A stretch of DNA of 64,000 nt from Aurantiochytrium sp. KH105 (Eukaryota > Sar > Bigyra > Thraustochytrida > Thraustochytriidae): assembly GCA_003116975.1 (NCBI GenBank), contig BGKB01000062.1:1-64000 (forward strand), given 5' to 3'. Shown in pieces: positions 8,165 through 17,186 of the stretch. Both the position numbers and the translations under genes were made by a program. Position 1 is the stretch's first letter. Every line of letters starts with the position of its first letter. The notes beneath the pieces were generated by a model. It had not been told where the DNA came from. It was given only the letters and a program-made list of their open reading frames with translations, and did no database searches.

Positions 8165-10306
8165 ATGGCGAAGGGCCAGCCATGGACGCTGTCAAGTCGA
8201 GGCGCGCCGCCTCGCAGCGCTGATCCGCGCGCAGGACCGAAATCGGCCCTGCGCGCGGCCAAGCTGCCGGCGGCGCTTGCGCTCGTCTGCCTCGCATGCG
8301 CAGGCATCCTCGGCGTGCTGTCCGTGACCGGACTCGTGCAAAGCGACGCTCAAGTCGCGCGCCTTCGTGGACCGGACGACAGTCAAGCCGGACACGCCAG
8401 AGTCGAACAATGGTGGAATCTCGGACGCCAGCTACAGGACGCAACGGGGGAATCCTGCGCCGCTCTCACCTGCGAGACGGCCAGCCTTTGCCAATGCGCC
8501 ACCGTGACCGCGCCCAAGAGCAAGGGCCAGATGGCCTACGAGTGGATTCTCATCGTCTTGCTCGTCTGCATGAGTGCCCTATTTAGCGGCCTCACCCTCG
8601 GCCTCATGAGTCTCGACAAGATCGGCCTCGAGATCGTCATTGGCGGCGACCCCGGGTCCCGTGACGCCCAGAACGCCCGCAAGATCCAGCCCATTCGCAA
8701 GCATGGCAACCTTTTGCTCTGTACTCTTCTCCTGGGCAATGTGGCCGTCAACTCGCTGCTTTCTATTCTCATGGCCGACTACACGGGCGGCACCGTTGGC
8801 TTCATTGTCTCCACCGGTGTCATTGTCATCTTTGGTGAGATCCTGCCGCAGGCCGCTTGCAGCCGCCACGCGCTCGCTGTCGGCGCCAAGACCGTTTACA
8901 TTGTTAAATTCTTCATGGTCATCATGTTCCCGCTCACCAAGCCCCTGAGCCTAGTTCTCGATTACATTTTCCGCGAGGAAATCGGCGCCATCTACTCGTC
9001 GCAGCAGCTCGGCAAGCTCGTCGAGATCCACGCCAAGCACCAGCAGCTCGACGAGCAGCAGGCGCGCATGATGGGCGGCGCCATCGACTTCAAGGCCAAG
9101 CTCGTCAAGGACGTCATGACGCGCAAGGAAGACATGTTCATGCTGCCTGCATCGCAGGTTCTCGACTTTGAGACCATGTCCAAAATCTTTCAGCGCGGAT
9201 ACAGTCGAATCCCCGTCTACGAGGACGGCGACAAGAACAAAATTGTTGGTCTCTTGCTCACCAAGGACCTTATTCTCATCGACCCAGAAGACTGCACGGC
9301 CGTCTCGTCCGTGATCCAATTCTTTGGTCGCCCCGTCTTTTACTTGTGGCCCGAGAGCAAAATTAGCGAAGCTCTCGCGCTTTTTCGCTCGGGCCGCGCG
9401 CACCTTGCCATCGTCAACACCGTCAACGCCGAGGACGAGTCCCGTGACCCCTTTTACGAGGTTTCCGGCCTCATCACGCTCGAGGACATTATCGAGGAGA
9501 TTCTTCAAGAGGAAATCCTTGACGAGACCGACTCCGTGCACGAGGTCGCCAAGGCCGTCCTTCAGGGCGCCGAGAACCGCGTCGATCGCGCCAACTTTGA
9601 CTTTGCGCGCCTGCGTCTTCTCGACAGCAACCGTCGCAACACTCTCTCTCCCGACGAGGTCCGCGCCATTGTCGCGCACCTTTGCGCCAACGTGCGTCGC
9701 TTTCAGGCCGCCATTGCTCAAGGCCTCTTCACTCCGAGTGACGTCGAGACTCTCGTGGCCAAGCTCGTTGTGCTCGAGCTCAAGCCGGGCGAGCGTCTCT
9801 ACATCAAGGGCAAGCCTGTGACCCACTGCACGCTTCTTCTCAGCGGCAAGATGGGTATTGTCTCGGGCGCCGAGGGCTTTGTTTCCGACGCTGGCCCCTG
9901 GTCCGTCATTGGCCAGGGCGCGCTCGACCCCGAGGTTCCCTCGGGCCACCCCTCTGACTTTAGCGCCACCGTCACCTCGGAAGACGGCGCGCGCTGCATT
10001 CGCATCAATCGCCACAACTTTGAAATGCTTTGCCATCCCAAGAATGATTCCAGTCCCGACGGTGACAACGGTGGAGACATCAAGCGTGCCACCACTCTCG
10101 ACACCAAGTCTGAGACGCCGGCGGAATCGGACCCTCACGCCAGCTTTATTGCCCTGGCGCCCACCGTCGTCGTTCCCGATGGACCTGCTTCACGCGATGC
10201 GCGTACAGCTCCTTCTCAGGAAGACGACAATGACGCCGACGAGTGCGATCACGCTCCCGTGTCCTCGACGGACCAAGTCAGCGACAAACCTTCTTCGCAA
10301 GAGTGA
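8165..10306 (+). CDS. CNNM/ACDP-family transmembrane protein (DUF21 + CBS pair)
   Basis: CNNM proteins take part in Mg2+ transport or its regulation at the plasma membrane or endomembranes. The 713-residue product has an N-terminal hydrophobic helix (about 34-57), a DUF21 membrane domain (about 120-290: ALFSGLTLGLMSLD, GNLLLCTLLLGNVAVNSLLSI, GEILPQAACSRHAL), a CBS pair (about 310-455: DVMTRKEDMFMLP, GYSRIPVYE, VGLLLTKDLI, GLITLEDIIEEIL) and a cyclic-nucleotide-binding-homology region (about 540-650, LKPGERLYIKGKPVTHCTLLLSGKMGI). This order matches eukaryotic CNNM. The ATG at 8165 is first in frame. No substrate is proved by sequence; the alternative is a plain HlyC/CorC-like DUF21 protein. 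Confidence 0.9.
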   Translation: MAKGQPWTLSSRGAPPRSADPRAGPKSALRAAKLPAALALVCLACAGILGVLSVTGLVQSDAQVARLRGPDDSQAGHARVEQWWNLGRQLQDATGESCAALTCETASLCQCATVTAPKSKGQMAYEWILIVLLVCMSALFSGLTLGLMSLDKIGLEIVIGGDPGSRDAQNARKIQPIRKHGNLLLCTLLLGNVAVNSLLSILMADYTGGTVGFIVSTGVIVIFGEILPQAACSRHALAVGAKTVYIVKFFMVIMFPLTKPLSLVLDYIFREEIGAIYSSQQLGKLVEIHAKHQQLDEQQARMMGGAIDFKAKLVKDVMTRKEDMFMLPASQVLDFETMSKIFQRGYSRIPVYEDGDKNKIVGLLLTKDLILIDPEDCTAVSSVIQFFGRPVFYLWPESKISEALALFRSGRAHLAIVNTVNAEDESRDPFYEVSGLITLEDIIEEILQEEILDETDSVHEVAKAVLQGAENRVDRANFDFARLRLLDSNRRNTLSPDEVRAIVAHLCANVRRFQAAIAQGLFTPSDVETLVAKLVVLELKPGERLYIKGKPVTHCTLLLSGKMGIVSGAEGFVSDAGPWSVIGQGALDPEVPSGHPSDFSATVTSEDGARCIRINRHNFEMLCHPKNDSSPDGDNGGDIKRATTLDTKSETPAESDPHASFIALAPTVVVPDGPASRDARTAPSQEDDNDADECDHAPVSSTDQVSDKPSSQE

Positions 10307-10899
10307 GCGACAATGAACCTTTCACGCTCTGCACTTCGCGCGCTCACCCCGCTTGTAATTGTAGGCCCTTTGTAGAACAAGTTCACCAGATTCAATACAA
10401 TCGTTATCATTTTCATTTCGCGTTTTCTGCGCGTAGGATAAAGAAACATCGTCAACACAGACGAACACATTGTCTTGTCGCTTGGTGCATGCGAGCTGTC
10501 TTCATAAGTCGTCAACATTACCATTCATCACTGTCATGAAAATCATGCTGCTCGTCATGCATCCTTGTCGACGATGCCCGTCACAATGAGCTTGCTCTTT
10601 CTTTCAAACAGAACTTTACGTCAATAACATTCATACATTTGTCCATCCATCGATTGACAAGAAGCCCATTTTTTCTTTTTCTTTCAAAATTGCCTCGCGC
10701 TCTGCTCTGATTTGCGTCTTTCATCAAATTCACCGGTGCCGGGCGGCACGTTACGTATATACTAGTTACACAAGATAAATCCGCCTTTCCATTCTCGCCA
10801 GCTCCTCATCTTCCGACGCCGACTCCGAGGTAGAACACTCGCACACACCCCTCTATTAGAACACCTCTGAGAGAACACCTCCTCCGGACCACTCGGACC

Positions 10900-10910
10900 T
10901 AGGGTTAGGG
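10900..10910 (+). promoter_or_regulatory. Telo-box-like element TAGGGTTAGGG
   Basis: One and a half TTAGGG units, about 260 bp upstream of the uS17 start. Telomere-repeat motifs (telo boxes, Rap1-type sites) are known in ribosomal-protein promoters of plants and yeasts; a similar role here is inference. Confidence 0.4.
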
Positions 10911-10977
10911 TCCTCACCTTCCGGCGCTTCGGCGCGTCCGCTTTCGGGTGGAGGCGCCGCGCGTAGAGTGTCACCGT

Positions 10978-11050
10978 GCAAGTGCGGAATAGGACGTGAC
11001 AAGGGCGGAAGAGGGTGCCGCAAGTGCAGAATAGCGCGCGGCAAGTGCGG
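10978..11050. promoter_or_regulatory. Three GCAAGTGC elements in the uS17 promoter
   Basis: GCAAGTGCGG occurs at 10978 and 11041 and GCAAGTGCAG at 11020. The first and second are followed by AATA. The core is shared with the CGCGCAAGTG motif found upstream of other genes in the window. Confidence 0.45.
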
Positions 11051-11171
11051 GCGCCGCAGCCACCCAGCGCCGAGAGAGAGAGAAAGCAGGGCCAGACAGA
11101 CAGACTCGCGACGCGGCGGCAGCAGACGAGAAGCTCGAGGTCGCAGCAGGTCACGCGCACGCACAGCCAGG

Positions 11172-12120
11172 ATGGAGGCCACCGACCAGCACGACAAGTG
11201 TAGGTGACGCGCGGACGCGCAGGGGACGGCACGCGGGCGAGGCGGACGCCGCCCGCGCCGCGCACGAGGCCGCAAGGGCGGGATTGCTGCATGGCGCGGG
11301 CGGGAAGGAGTTCATGGCCAGCCAGCCAAGCCAAGCCAAGCCAAACCAAGCCTAGCCAGCCAGCAAGGCTTGCGAAGGCCAGGGCAGCAGGCTGGACGCG
11401 GGATGAGGAGGAAGGGAGCGTGGTGTACGGCATCATGACCGTGCTCCAAAAAGACTCGGGGAGCCAATTATACTAACGTGCTCTTGCTCTTTCTTTGTAA
11501 AATATGTGTTCGTACGCGCAGCCTTTCAGAAGCAGGATGGCGTCTTCCAGCTGACCAAGAGCAAGAAGCTCTTGGCCAAGAAGAACAAGAAGGGCCAGAT
11601 CCGCTATTACCGTAACATCGGTCTCGGCTTCAAGACCCCCAACGCTGCCATTGAGGGCAACTACGTTGACAAGAAGTGCCCCTTCACCGGCAACGGTACG
11701 TGCTCGCTCAAGCGATAGTTTGATTTGTGCAATGCGAATTGCATGCGCGTGGCAAGTGAATTGACGCTGACTGACCCATTCGTCACGCATTGTTTTCCTT
11801 TTCCCTTTTTCATTTGAAATATTACAGTCTCGATCCGCGGCCGCATTCTCAAGGGTCTCGTTGTCTCCAACAAGATGCACCGCACCATCGTCATGCGCCG
11901 TGACTACCTTCACTACATCCAAAAGTACAACCGTTACGAGAAGCGCCACAAGAACGTCCCTGCTCACCTCTCCCCCTGCTTCAGCGTCAAGGAGGGTGAC
12001 ATCGTCACTGTTGGCCAGTGCCGCCCCCTGTCCAAGACGGTCCGCTTCAACGTCATTGACGTCGATCCCTGCTCCACCCAGAAGCCGGTCAACGTCAAGA
12101 AGCAGTTCCGCGTCTTCTAA
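11172..12120 (+). CDS. RPS11: 40S ribosomal protein uS17 (RPS11), three exons
   Basis: A core protein of the small ribosomal subunit. Coding exons are 11172-11199, 11522-11695 and 11828-12120, giving 164 residues (human RPS11 has 158). Exon 1 codes MEATDQHDK plus one base; joining at the 11200 donor (GTAGGT) to the 11521 acceptor gives [13 protein letters not shown], matching the family YQKQ..FQ start. Exon 2 carries [19 protein letters not shown] and DKKCPFTGN. The splice 11695/11828 restores Val in [12 protein letters not shown]. Exon 3 has [52 protein letters not shown] and the KKQFRVF end. Donors and acceptors are GT/AG. This is the only gene in the window whose introns are clearly demonstrated by protein homology. 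Confidence 0.95.
11200..11521 (+). other. uS17 intron 1 with TACTAAC branch site
   Basis: A 322-bp phase-1 intron with donor GTAGGT and acceptor GCAG. A perfect TACTAAC, the strict yeast-type branch-point heptamer, lies at 11471-11477, about 44 nt before the acceptor. The intron also holds a GCCAA/GCCAG pentamer tract at about 11318-11362. Confidence 0.85.
11696..11827 (+). other. uS17 intron 2
   Basis: A 132-bp phase-1 intron, donor GTACGT, acceptor TTACAG after a T-rich tract. GCTGACTGAC near 11767 is a plausible branch region (CTRAY). Confidence 0.85.
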
Positions 12121-13841
12121 ATATGCTTTGGCTGCCTGAGCGCAAGTAAGAAATCCTATTCGTGTAGGTTGACACCCTTCCTTTCCTTTTCTTTTCTTAT
12201 TGATTACCAACGTCCGCAACTGCCTGCCAGCGAGTGCCCCTTTTCCTCCCTCTTGCCCGTGCTGCTTGGGCTGCCTGCCTGCCTGTGCGGCCGCTTCCCC
12301 TTCTTTTCCCATCTTCTCTTGCGTGCCCGCACAATGGAGGGAGAAGGCTCAGCAGCGGTGGCCCCTGCTCTTCATAGAGCGCGTATTGTCGCTCCTTTCT
12401 GCTTCTTTCCCTGCGCTCCTTGTCCTGTCTGCCTTGCCTGTCCTCGCCCCCTCTTCAGCCACAACCCAACGCATTTTCTCACGATACGAGAACGAACAAG
12501 CTCGCGGCCAAGGGGTGCGCACTTGCATCCATGTGTAAAAAACAGTTGCTGTGGCCTACTCAACCCAATCTGTGCTGGCTACTAGCCACACTGCTCGGCA
12601 CCAACCAACCAGGCAACAAATTGCAACCAATCCAGTAAAACTGCGACCGCACAAGAAGAGCTCGACCGACAAAGCATGTCACTCTCGACCATGGCGGTCC
12701 ACCCTCAGTCTCGTGTTCCCCTTCCCCCTCCCCCCAAAAGTAAACAGTAGTAATCACTTACAATGTGAAGACACAAAGGTGGTGCTGACCCGGCTGCCAA
12801 CGCGAGAATTTTGCCAAAATCCCACTTGCATCTTCAATGATTTCATCGCAATTGCGACAAAAAGTCAGGAACCTTGATCCATCCACGTGATTGCGATGGT
12901 GCTGCAACGAAACAACCTTGCGCGACAATTCTCCCCCTCCCCTTTCCCTCTAGTTCTCCCGAAAGAACGAAGAGTCCGTTTGTCTCTGTATTTGACGCGA
13001 CTGCGACCTGTCCTGAATGAGGAATGTGGTCTCTTTCTCTGCCACGATTTCGGCACTTTCTTGGCGCACCAAAGCTCGCCGCGCTTTCATCGCCTGCGAC
13101 GCCGTCCGTCCTTCCGCAACGCAATCGTGCACCGCGCGCTCTCCGTCGATCACTTTCCTCTCGCTCTCCACGCCCCTGCCCCGCCCCTGCGACCCGCGCG
13201 TCTTGCTCGCCCGTGCGCGATGCTCCGCACGAGCTCTCTCGCCCTGCCATGCCAGCAGTGACAAGAAGCAGAAGAAAGAAAGAGCGAAAGAAAGAAAGAA
13301 AGAAAGAAAGAAAGACCGCCACTGTATCTCGCCACTGTCTCTCCCTCCCTTCTTTCCCCTTTTTCTCTCGTCAAAGCGAAAACCCCGGACGCTCTCGCGC
13401 GCGCACGCTCGACGCGGCCCCTCGCCCGCCCGCGCCGCCCCGCGCGCGCCCGCCCTTGAGCGCGCCGACCCGCGCGCGGACGCTCTCGCGCGCGCCGGCA
13501 CCAACGCGCGCGCGGACGCTCGCACGCACGCTCGCGCGAGTCCACGCGAGCCATCCGGACGGAGCGCGAGCACGGCGCCTCCGAGGCGGCGGCGCCCGGC
13601 CCCATCTCGAAGAGGGGACTCGCAAACGGACGCTCGCTCGCTCGCTCGCTCGCTCGCTCGCGCGCACGCGACGCTGCTGCTGCCGCGCACGCAGCCTCGG
13701 GAGCCATCCCGGCGTGGCGCGACGCGTCGAGCTTGCGCGGGGTCAGGCCGCCAAGAGTATCATAAAGAAAGAGGCCCCGTGAGGGGGACACCATACTACT
13801 AGAGAAAAGGAGGGACACCGGAGCTCGCCCCAGAGCCCAAG
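12121..13841. promoter_or_regulatory. uS17 3' region and KDM4-like promoter
   Basis: No supported gene in 1.7 kb. The left part is pyrimidine-rich on the + strand. A (GAAA)n tract lies at about 13268-13314 and a (CTCG)n tract at about 13631-13661; between them the sequence is CG-dinucleotide-rich. Several ORFs cross here in every frame and have low-complexity Arg/Ala products. Confidence 0.5.
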
Positions 13842-16700
13842 ATGCCTCGCGTTACGCGCACGCGGAGCGGCGCCGCCAAGACGGCGTCGCGCCAAGGACT
13901 GCAGCTTGAGGCGCCCGTATTCCGCCCAACAATGGAGGAGTTCCAGGACTTTGAGCGCTTCGTGGAAAAGATCGAAGTCGCGGGCGCCAAGGCTGGGCTC
14001 GTCAAGGTCATTCCACCCAAAGAGTGGGGGTGGAAGATGCATCCCAATGCCTTCTTGGCCCGACACGACCAGGAAGTCAAACGTCTCATCAAACCCATCC
14101 GACAATTCTCGAGCGGCCGCAAGGGCGCCTACAAGATCGACATCGTCGAGTCCCGCAAAAGAGCCGTCGGTGATTTCTGGGAAGACGCCCATCGCGAAGA
14201 TCTCAAGCGCAAATCCGTCGCGCGCGAGCCTGATGCAAACGCTGTCTTTTGGTCAGGAACCTGGACGTGGCTTGCGAAAGCTACTTCTCAAGAAAACAAT
14301 GAAAAGGACGAGTCCGGCCCCGTCCGTCTCAAAGGAAGCTGGGCCAAGACACCCAAGGACCAGCAGGCCAAGGACGCAAGCTCCGTATCCTTTTCCTTGG
14401 ACCTTGCTCCTTTCTCTGACAGCGACCTGGACCAACGTGACAGCAAACAAGACGATCAAATCGTCGAGCAAGCCCCAGAGCGCGACGCCCGCGCTCCCCA
14501 ATGCTTTCGCGGAAGCGGAAACTTCCATCGTGAAAATGGTGACATTGACCACTGCACCCTTTATCTGATCGAACACATTGTCAGCGAGGCGCGTGGCTCA
14601 CTGCAAGACACAAAGGCGCGCAAGCACCCAGACTTTCATCTCGAGGGTTACGGTGTCCACGGAAACAAAGTCTACAGGCTCACCGGCGAGCTTCGAGCGC
14701 CCACAAGTGACAACGGCAACGACGGCGGCGACGACCACGTGAGGCCCACCTTCTGGCTCTCTTGTACATATCCTTCCACGGAAAACGAAAAGCCGGCTGC
14801 CAAGAAACGTCGTCTCGCGCAAGAGCGCCAATCTCCAGCCGCAGAGGAAGACAGCGCTGGCCCAAGCGCCACTCCAGCATCAGCGTCGGCGTCTTTGTCT
14901 TCGTCTTTGTCACCGACTGACAACAATGACCTCACGAACGAGCGTTGCGCGCATGCCAAGCAAGTGCTCGAATTTGATCCGCGCGCAATACGAGCAAAGG
15001 TCGAGCTGGACGATGCGGACCTCATCGAGTCTTTCTTCTGGAAGGAAATCGGCGCCAACTCAAAACCATGCATGTATGGTGGCGACCAAGTGGGTACAGT
15101 TTTTGGCGACGCCACACACATGGATGCTGGGTCATGGAACCTTGACAAGCTCGACACCATTCTCCGTGTCGGCTTTGGACCCGGTCGCGAAGCCAAAGGA
15201 ATCACGACATCTATGCTCTACTTTGGTATGTGGCGCGCCATGTTCGCCTGGCATACCGAAGACATGGAGCTCAATAGCGTTAACTTCCTACACTATGGCG
15301 CGCCAAAGTACTGGTACGCTGTGCCACCTGAACATGCCACTCGCATGGAACTAATCTCTCGCTCCGAGTTCGGCGGCGAGGCCAACATTTGCTCCGAGTT
15401 TCTTCGCCACAAAAACGTCATGATTGCACCCTCTGTTCTTCTCCGCGAAAAAATTCCCTTTGTGCGCGCTGTCCAGCACGTCGGCGAGTTCATGTTCACC
15501 TTTCCTCGTGCCTATCATGGGGGTTTCAACCTTGGTTTCAATGTCGCCGAGGCCGTCAACTTTGCGACGCCACGCTGGCTTGGCTTTGGTCGTCGCGCCA
15601 CATGGTGCAAGTGCGAAAAGTGGACCTTTCGTCTTGACGTAGACGACTTTGTTGAACGCGTGCGTTATCATGCACCCAAACGTCTCCCTGCCGAGCCCTT
15701 TGAGGGCGATCGCATCTTTTTCCGCTACGACGCCAATGATCTCGTCCCGTGCGGTCGCGTTGGTCGTCGCAAGTCTGCGCACAATCCAGCACCCAAGACG
15801 ATGATGCTCGTTCGTCGACCTCGCCACAAGAAAACGGAAAATGACGAACAAGACGATAACGAGGGTAAAAGGAGATCCTCGCCTCGCGCGAACAATAACA
15901 GCGCAAACGACAAAGCAATGCGCGATGCTGCGTCGGATTCTGTCGAAAGCGGAAACGACGCAGACGCAGACGCAAACGCGGACGAGGAAACTTTGGAACC
16001 CGATATGCGCTGCGCCCTCATGCGCATCACCAAGGGCAAGAACGGGGCTCCCTTCATGGTTGTGCCGGTAAATTGGGACGAGGTTCCCTTTGCGCGCGCA
16101 CCGTTTTATCCTGACGAGGATGACTGGTTCTGGCCCCAGCCAGCAGAACCAGACGCGACCGATGACGAGGCTGGTGAACGCGTCGGCCCGACCGACGCAG
16201 CCGATAGCAGCGACGACGCTGGCCAGCTCGACGAGACACGCCGTCTCGCTCGTCGTGAGCGCTGGGACATGCTCAACTGGACGCGACGAAACCGCATCAT
16301 TGTTCGCAAGGCCAAGGTCCTCCACAAAGCCGACCCCCTGGTGTTTGCGTGCATGCTGCAACTCGTCCAGCAGGATGACAACAGTGACGACCCAGAAGCT
16401 GTCTCACGTGCCATCAACAAGCTTCAGTCGCGCGTTCACAACAATGCCCCAGGATTCAATGCACGTTCACCAGTCGGAACGCCCAAGAATGCCACGATGA
16501 GCAAGGAAGCTACGGCCGGCAAAACACCTTCAGCCAGCAAACGGGTCAACTACAACTTGCACATTGTTCCGCCCGAGCGTGTCAAGATTCTGCACCATCT
16601 CAAGGCTTCACGGACCCAGCGTCGTCGCATGCGCCGGGAGCGAGCACAAGCTGCGATTGCCGCCACATTCGCTGCGCCTCTGGCAGCGGCGACCTCTTGA
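13842..16700 (+). CDS. JmjN/JmjC histone lysine demethylase, KDM4-like
   Basis: Predicted Fe(II)/2-oxoglutarate dioxygenase removing methyl groups from histone H3 lysines in the nucleus. The 952-residue protein has a JmjN domain (about 24-64, APVFRPTMEEFQDFERFVEK to KVIPPKEW) and a JmjC domain (about 425-600). Iron ligands are H471 and E473 (AWHTED) and H559 (YHGGFN). KDM4-type zinc ligands are visible as the CSEFLRH pair and CKC after the core. YFGMWRAMFAWHTEDMELN closely follows KDM4. Over 300 residues of poorly conserved sequence separate JmjN from JmjC, unlike animal KDM4, and no PHD or Tudor domain is seen; the C-terminal part is charged with a basic end. H3K9/K36 specificity is inferred from family likeness only. 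Start context CCCAAGATGC. Confidence 0.92.
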   Translation: MPRVTRTRSGAAKTASRQGLQLEAPVFRPTMEEFQDFERFVEKIEVAGAKAGLVKVIPPKEWGWKMHPNAFLARHDQEVKRLIKPIRQFSSGRKGAYKIDIVESRKRAVGDFWEDAHREDLKRKSVAREPDANAVFWSGTWTWLAKATSQENNEKDESGPVRLKGSWAKTPKDQQAKDASSVSFSLDLAPFSDSDLDQRDSKQDDQIVEQAPERDARAPQCFRGSGNFHRENGDIDHCTLYLIEHIVSEARGSLQDTKARKHPDFHLEGYGVHGNKVYRLTGELRAPTSDNGNDGGDDHVRPTFWLSCTYPSTENEKPAAKKRRLAQERQSPAAEEDSAGPSATPASASASLSSSLSPTDNNDLTNERCAHAKQVLEFDPRAIRAKVELDDADLIESFFWKEIGANSKPCMYGGDQVGTVFGDATHMDAGSWNLDKLDTILRVGFGPGREAKGITTSMLYFGMWRAMFAWHTEDMELNSVNFLHYGAPKYWYAVPPEHATRMELISRSEFGGEANICSEFLRHKNVMIAPSVLLREKIPFVRAVQHVGEFMFTFPRAYHGGFNLGFNVAEAVNFATPRWLGFGRRATWCKCEKWTFRLDVDDFVERVRYHAPKRLPAEPFEGDRIFFRYDANDLVPCGRVGRRKSAHNPAPKTMMLVRRPRHKKTENDEQDDNEGKRRSSPRANNNSANDKAMRDAASDSVESGNDADADANADEETLEPDMRCALMRITKGKNGAPFMVVPVNWDEVPFARAPFYPDEDDWFWPQPAEPDATDDEAGERVGPTDAADSSDDAGQLDETRRLARRERWDMLNWTRRNRIIVRKAKVLHKADPLVFACMLQLVQQDDNSDDPEAVSRAINKLQSRVHNNAPGFNARSPVGTPKNATMSKEATAGKTPSASKRVNYNLHIVPPERVKILHHLKASRTQRRRMRRERAQAAIAATFAAPLAAATS

Positions 16701-16730
16701 AGAAGAAGAAGAAGAAGAAGAAGAAGAAGA
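16699..16730. repeat. (GAA)n microsatellite at the KDM4-like stop
   Basis: About ten GAA units begin at the TGA stop codon of the demethylase gene and run into its 3' UTR. Confidence 0.85.
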
Positions 16731-17186
16731 GAGTATACATACACATCCTTGCTTGAAGCCAGTAACCGAAAGGTAAAGAATAATTTGCAACAAACCTGTA
16801 CGAGAATCCTTTGGCTACTTTGCACAACCACAACAGCCACAAAGTCGCACACTCTTTTCACTTGTTCACTTGCTTGATGGCTTGCCCATGGTGCTCTCCT
16901 TTGTTATTTTCGCGCAGAGCTCTCCTCCCTCATCTCTGGAAACAGGGAGTACTAATGCTGGTCAGGCTTGACTACGTCGAGGCCTACTGGCAGCAGCTCG
17001 AACACGAACAATCAGTCGCAAAAGCTTTCCCGCGAACAGAACCGACCTGACGACAGGCTGGGCGGATCATCGCGGGCGCGGGGACGCGGGTGGCGGAGTT
17101 CCGCCCAGGCCTGCTTGCTCGAGGCCGGCAGATAGGCCGGCCGAACAGGCCCGCCGCAGGGCGGCGAGGACCGAGACTCGAGAAAG
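16701..17186. other. Intergenic KDM4-like/dolichol kinase
   Basis: Holds the upstream gene's 3' UTR (AT-richer, with the GAA tract) and the GC-rich promoter of the dolichol kinase gene, starting near 17040. No gene is seen. Confidence 0.5.

Larger units (their letters stand above)
10307..11171. promoter_or_regulatory. CNNM 3' region and uS17 promoter
   Basis: The first ~450 bases are AT-richer and probably CNNM 3' UTR. The last ~340 bases hold a dense set of short repeats upstream of uS17: AGAACAC at about 10832, 10858 and 10872, a telomere-like TAGGGTTAGGG at 10900-10910, and GCAAGTGC at 10978, 11020 and 11041. Confidence 0.55.

Noticed and set aside
8951-10138. 395-codon frame on the - strand inside CNNM
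   Set aside because: Antisense shadow of the CNNM coding frame; no domain visible.
10900-10910. TTAGGG as an interstitial telomere
   Set aside because: Fewer than two units and inside a ribosomal-protein promoter; better read as a telo-box-like element.
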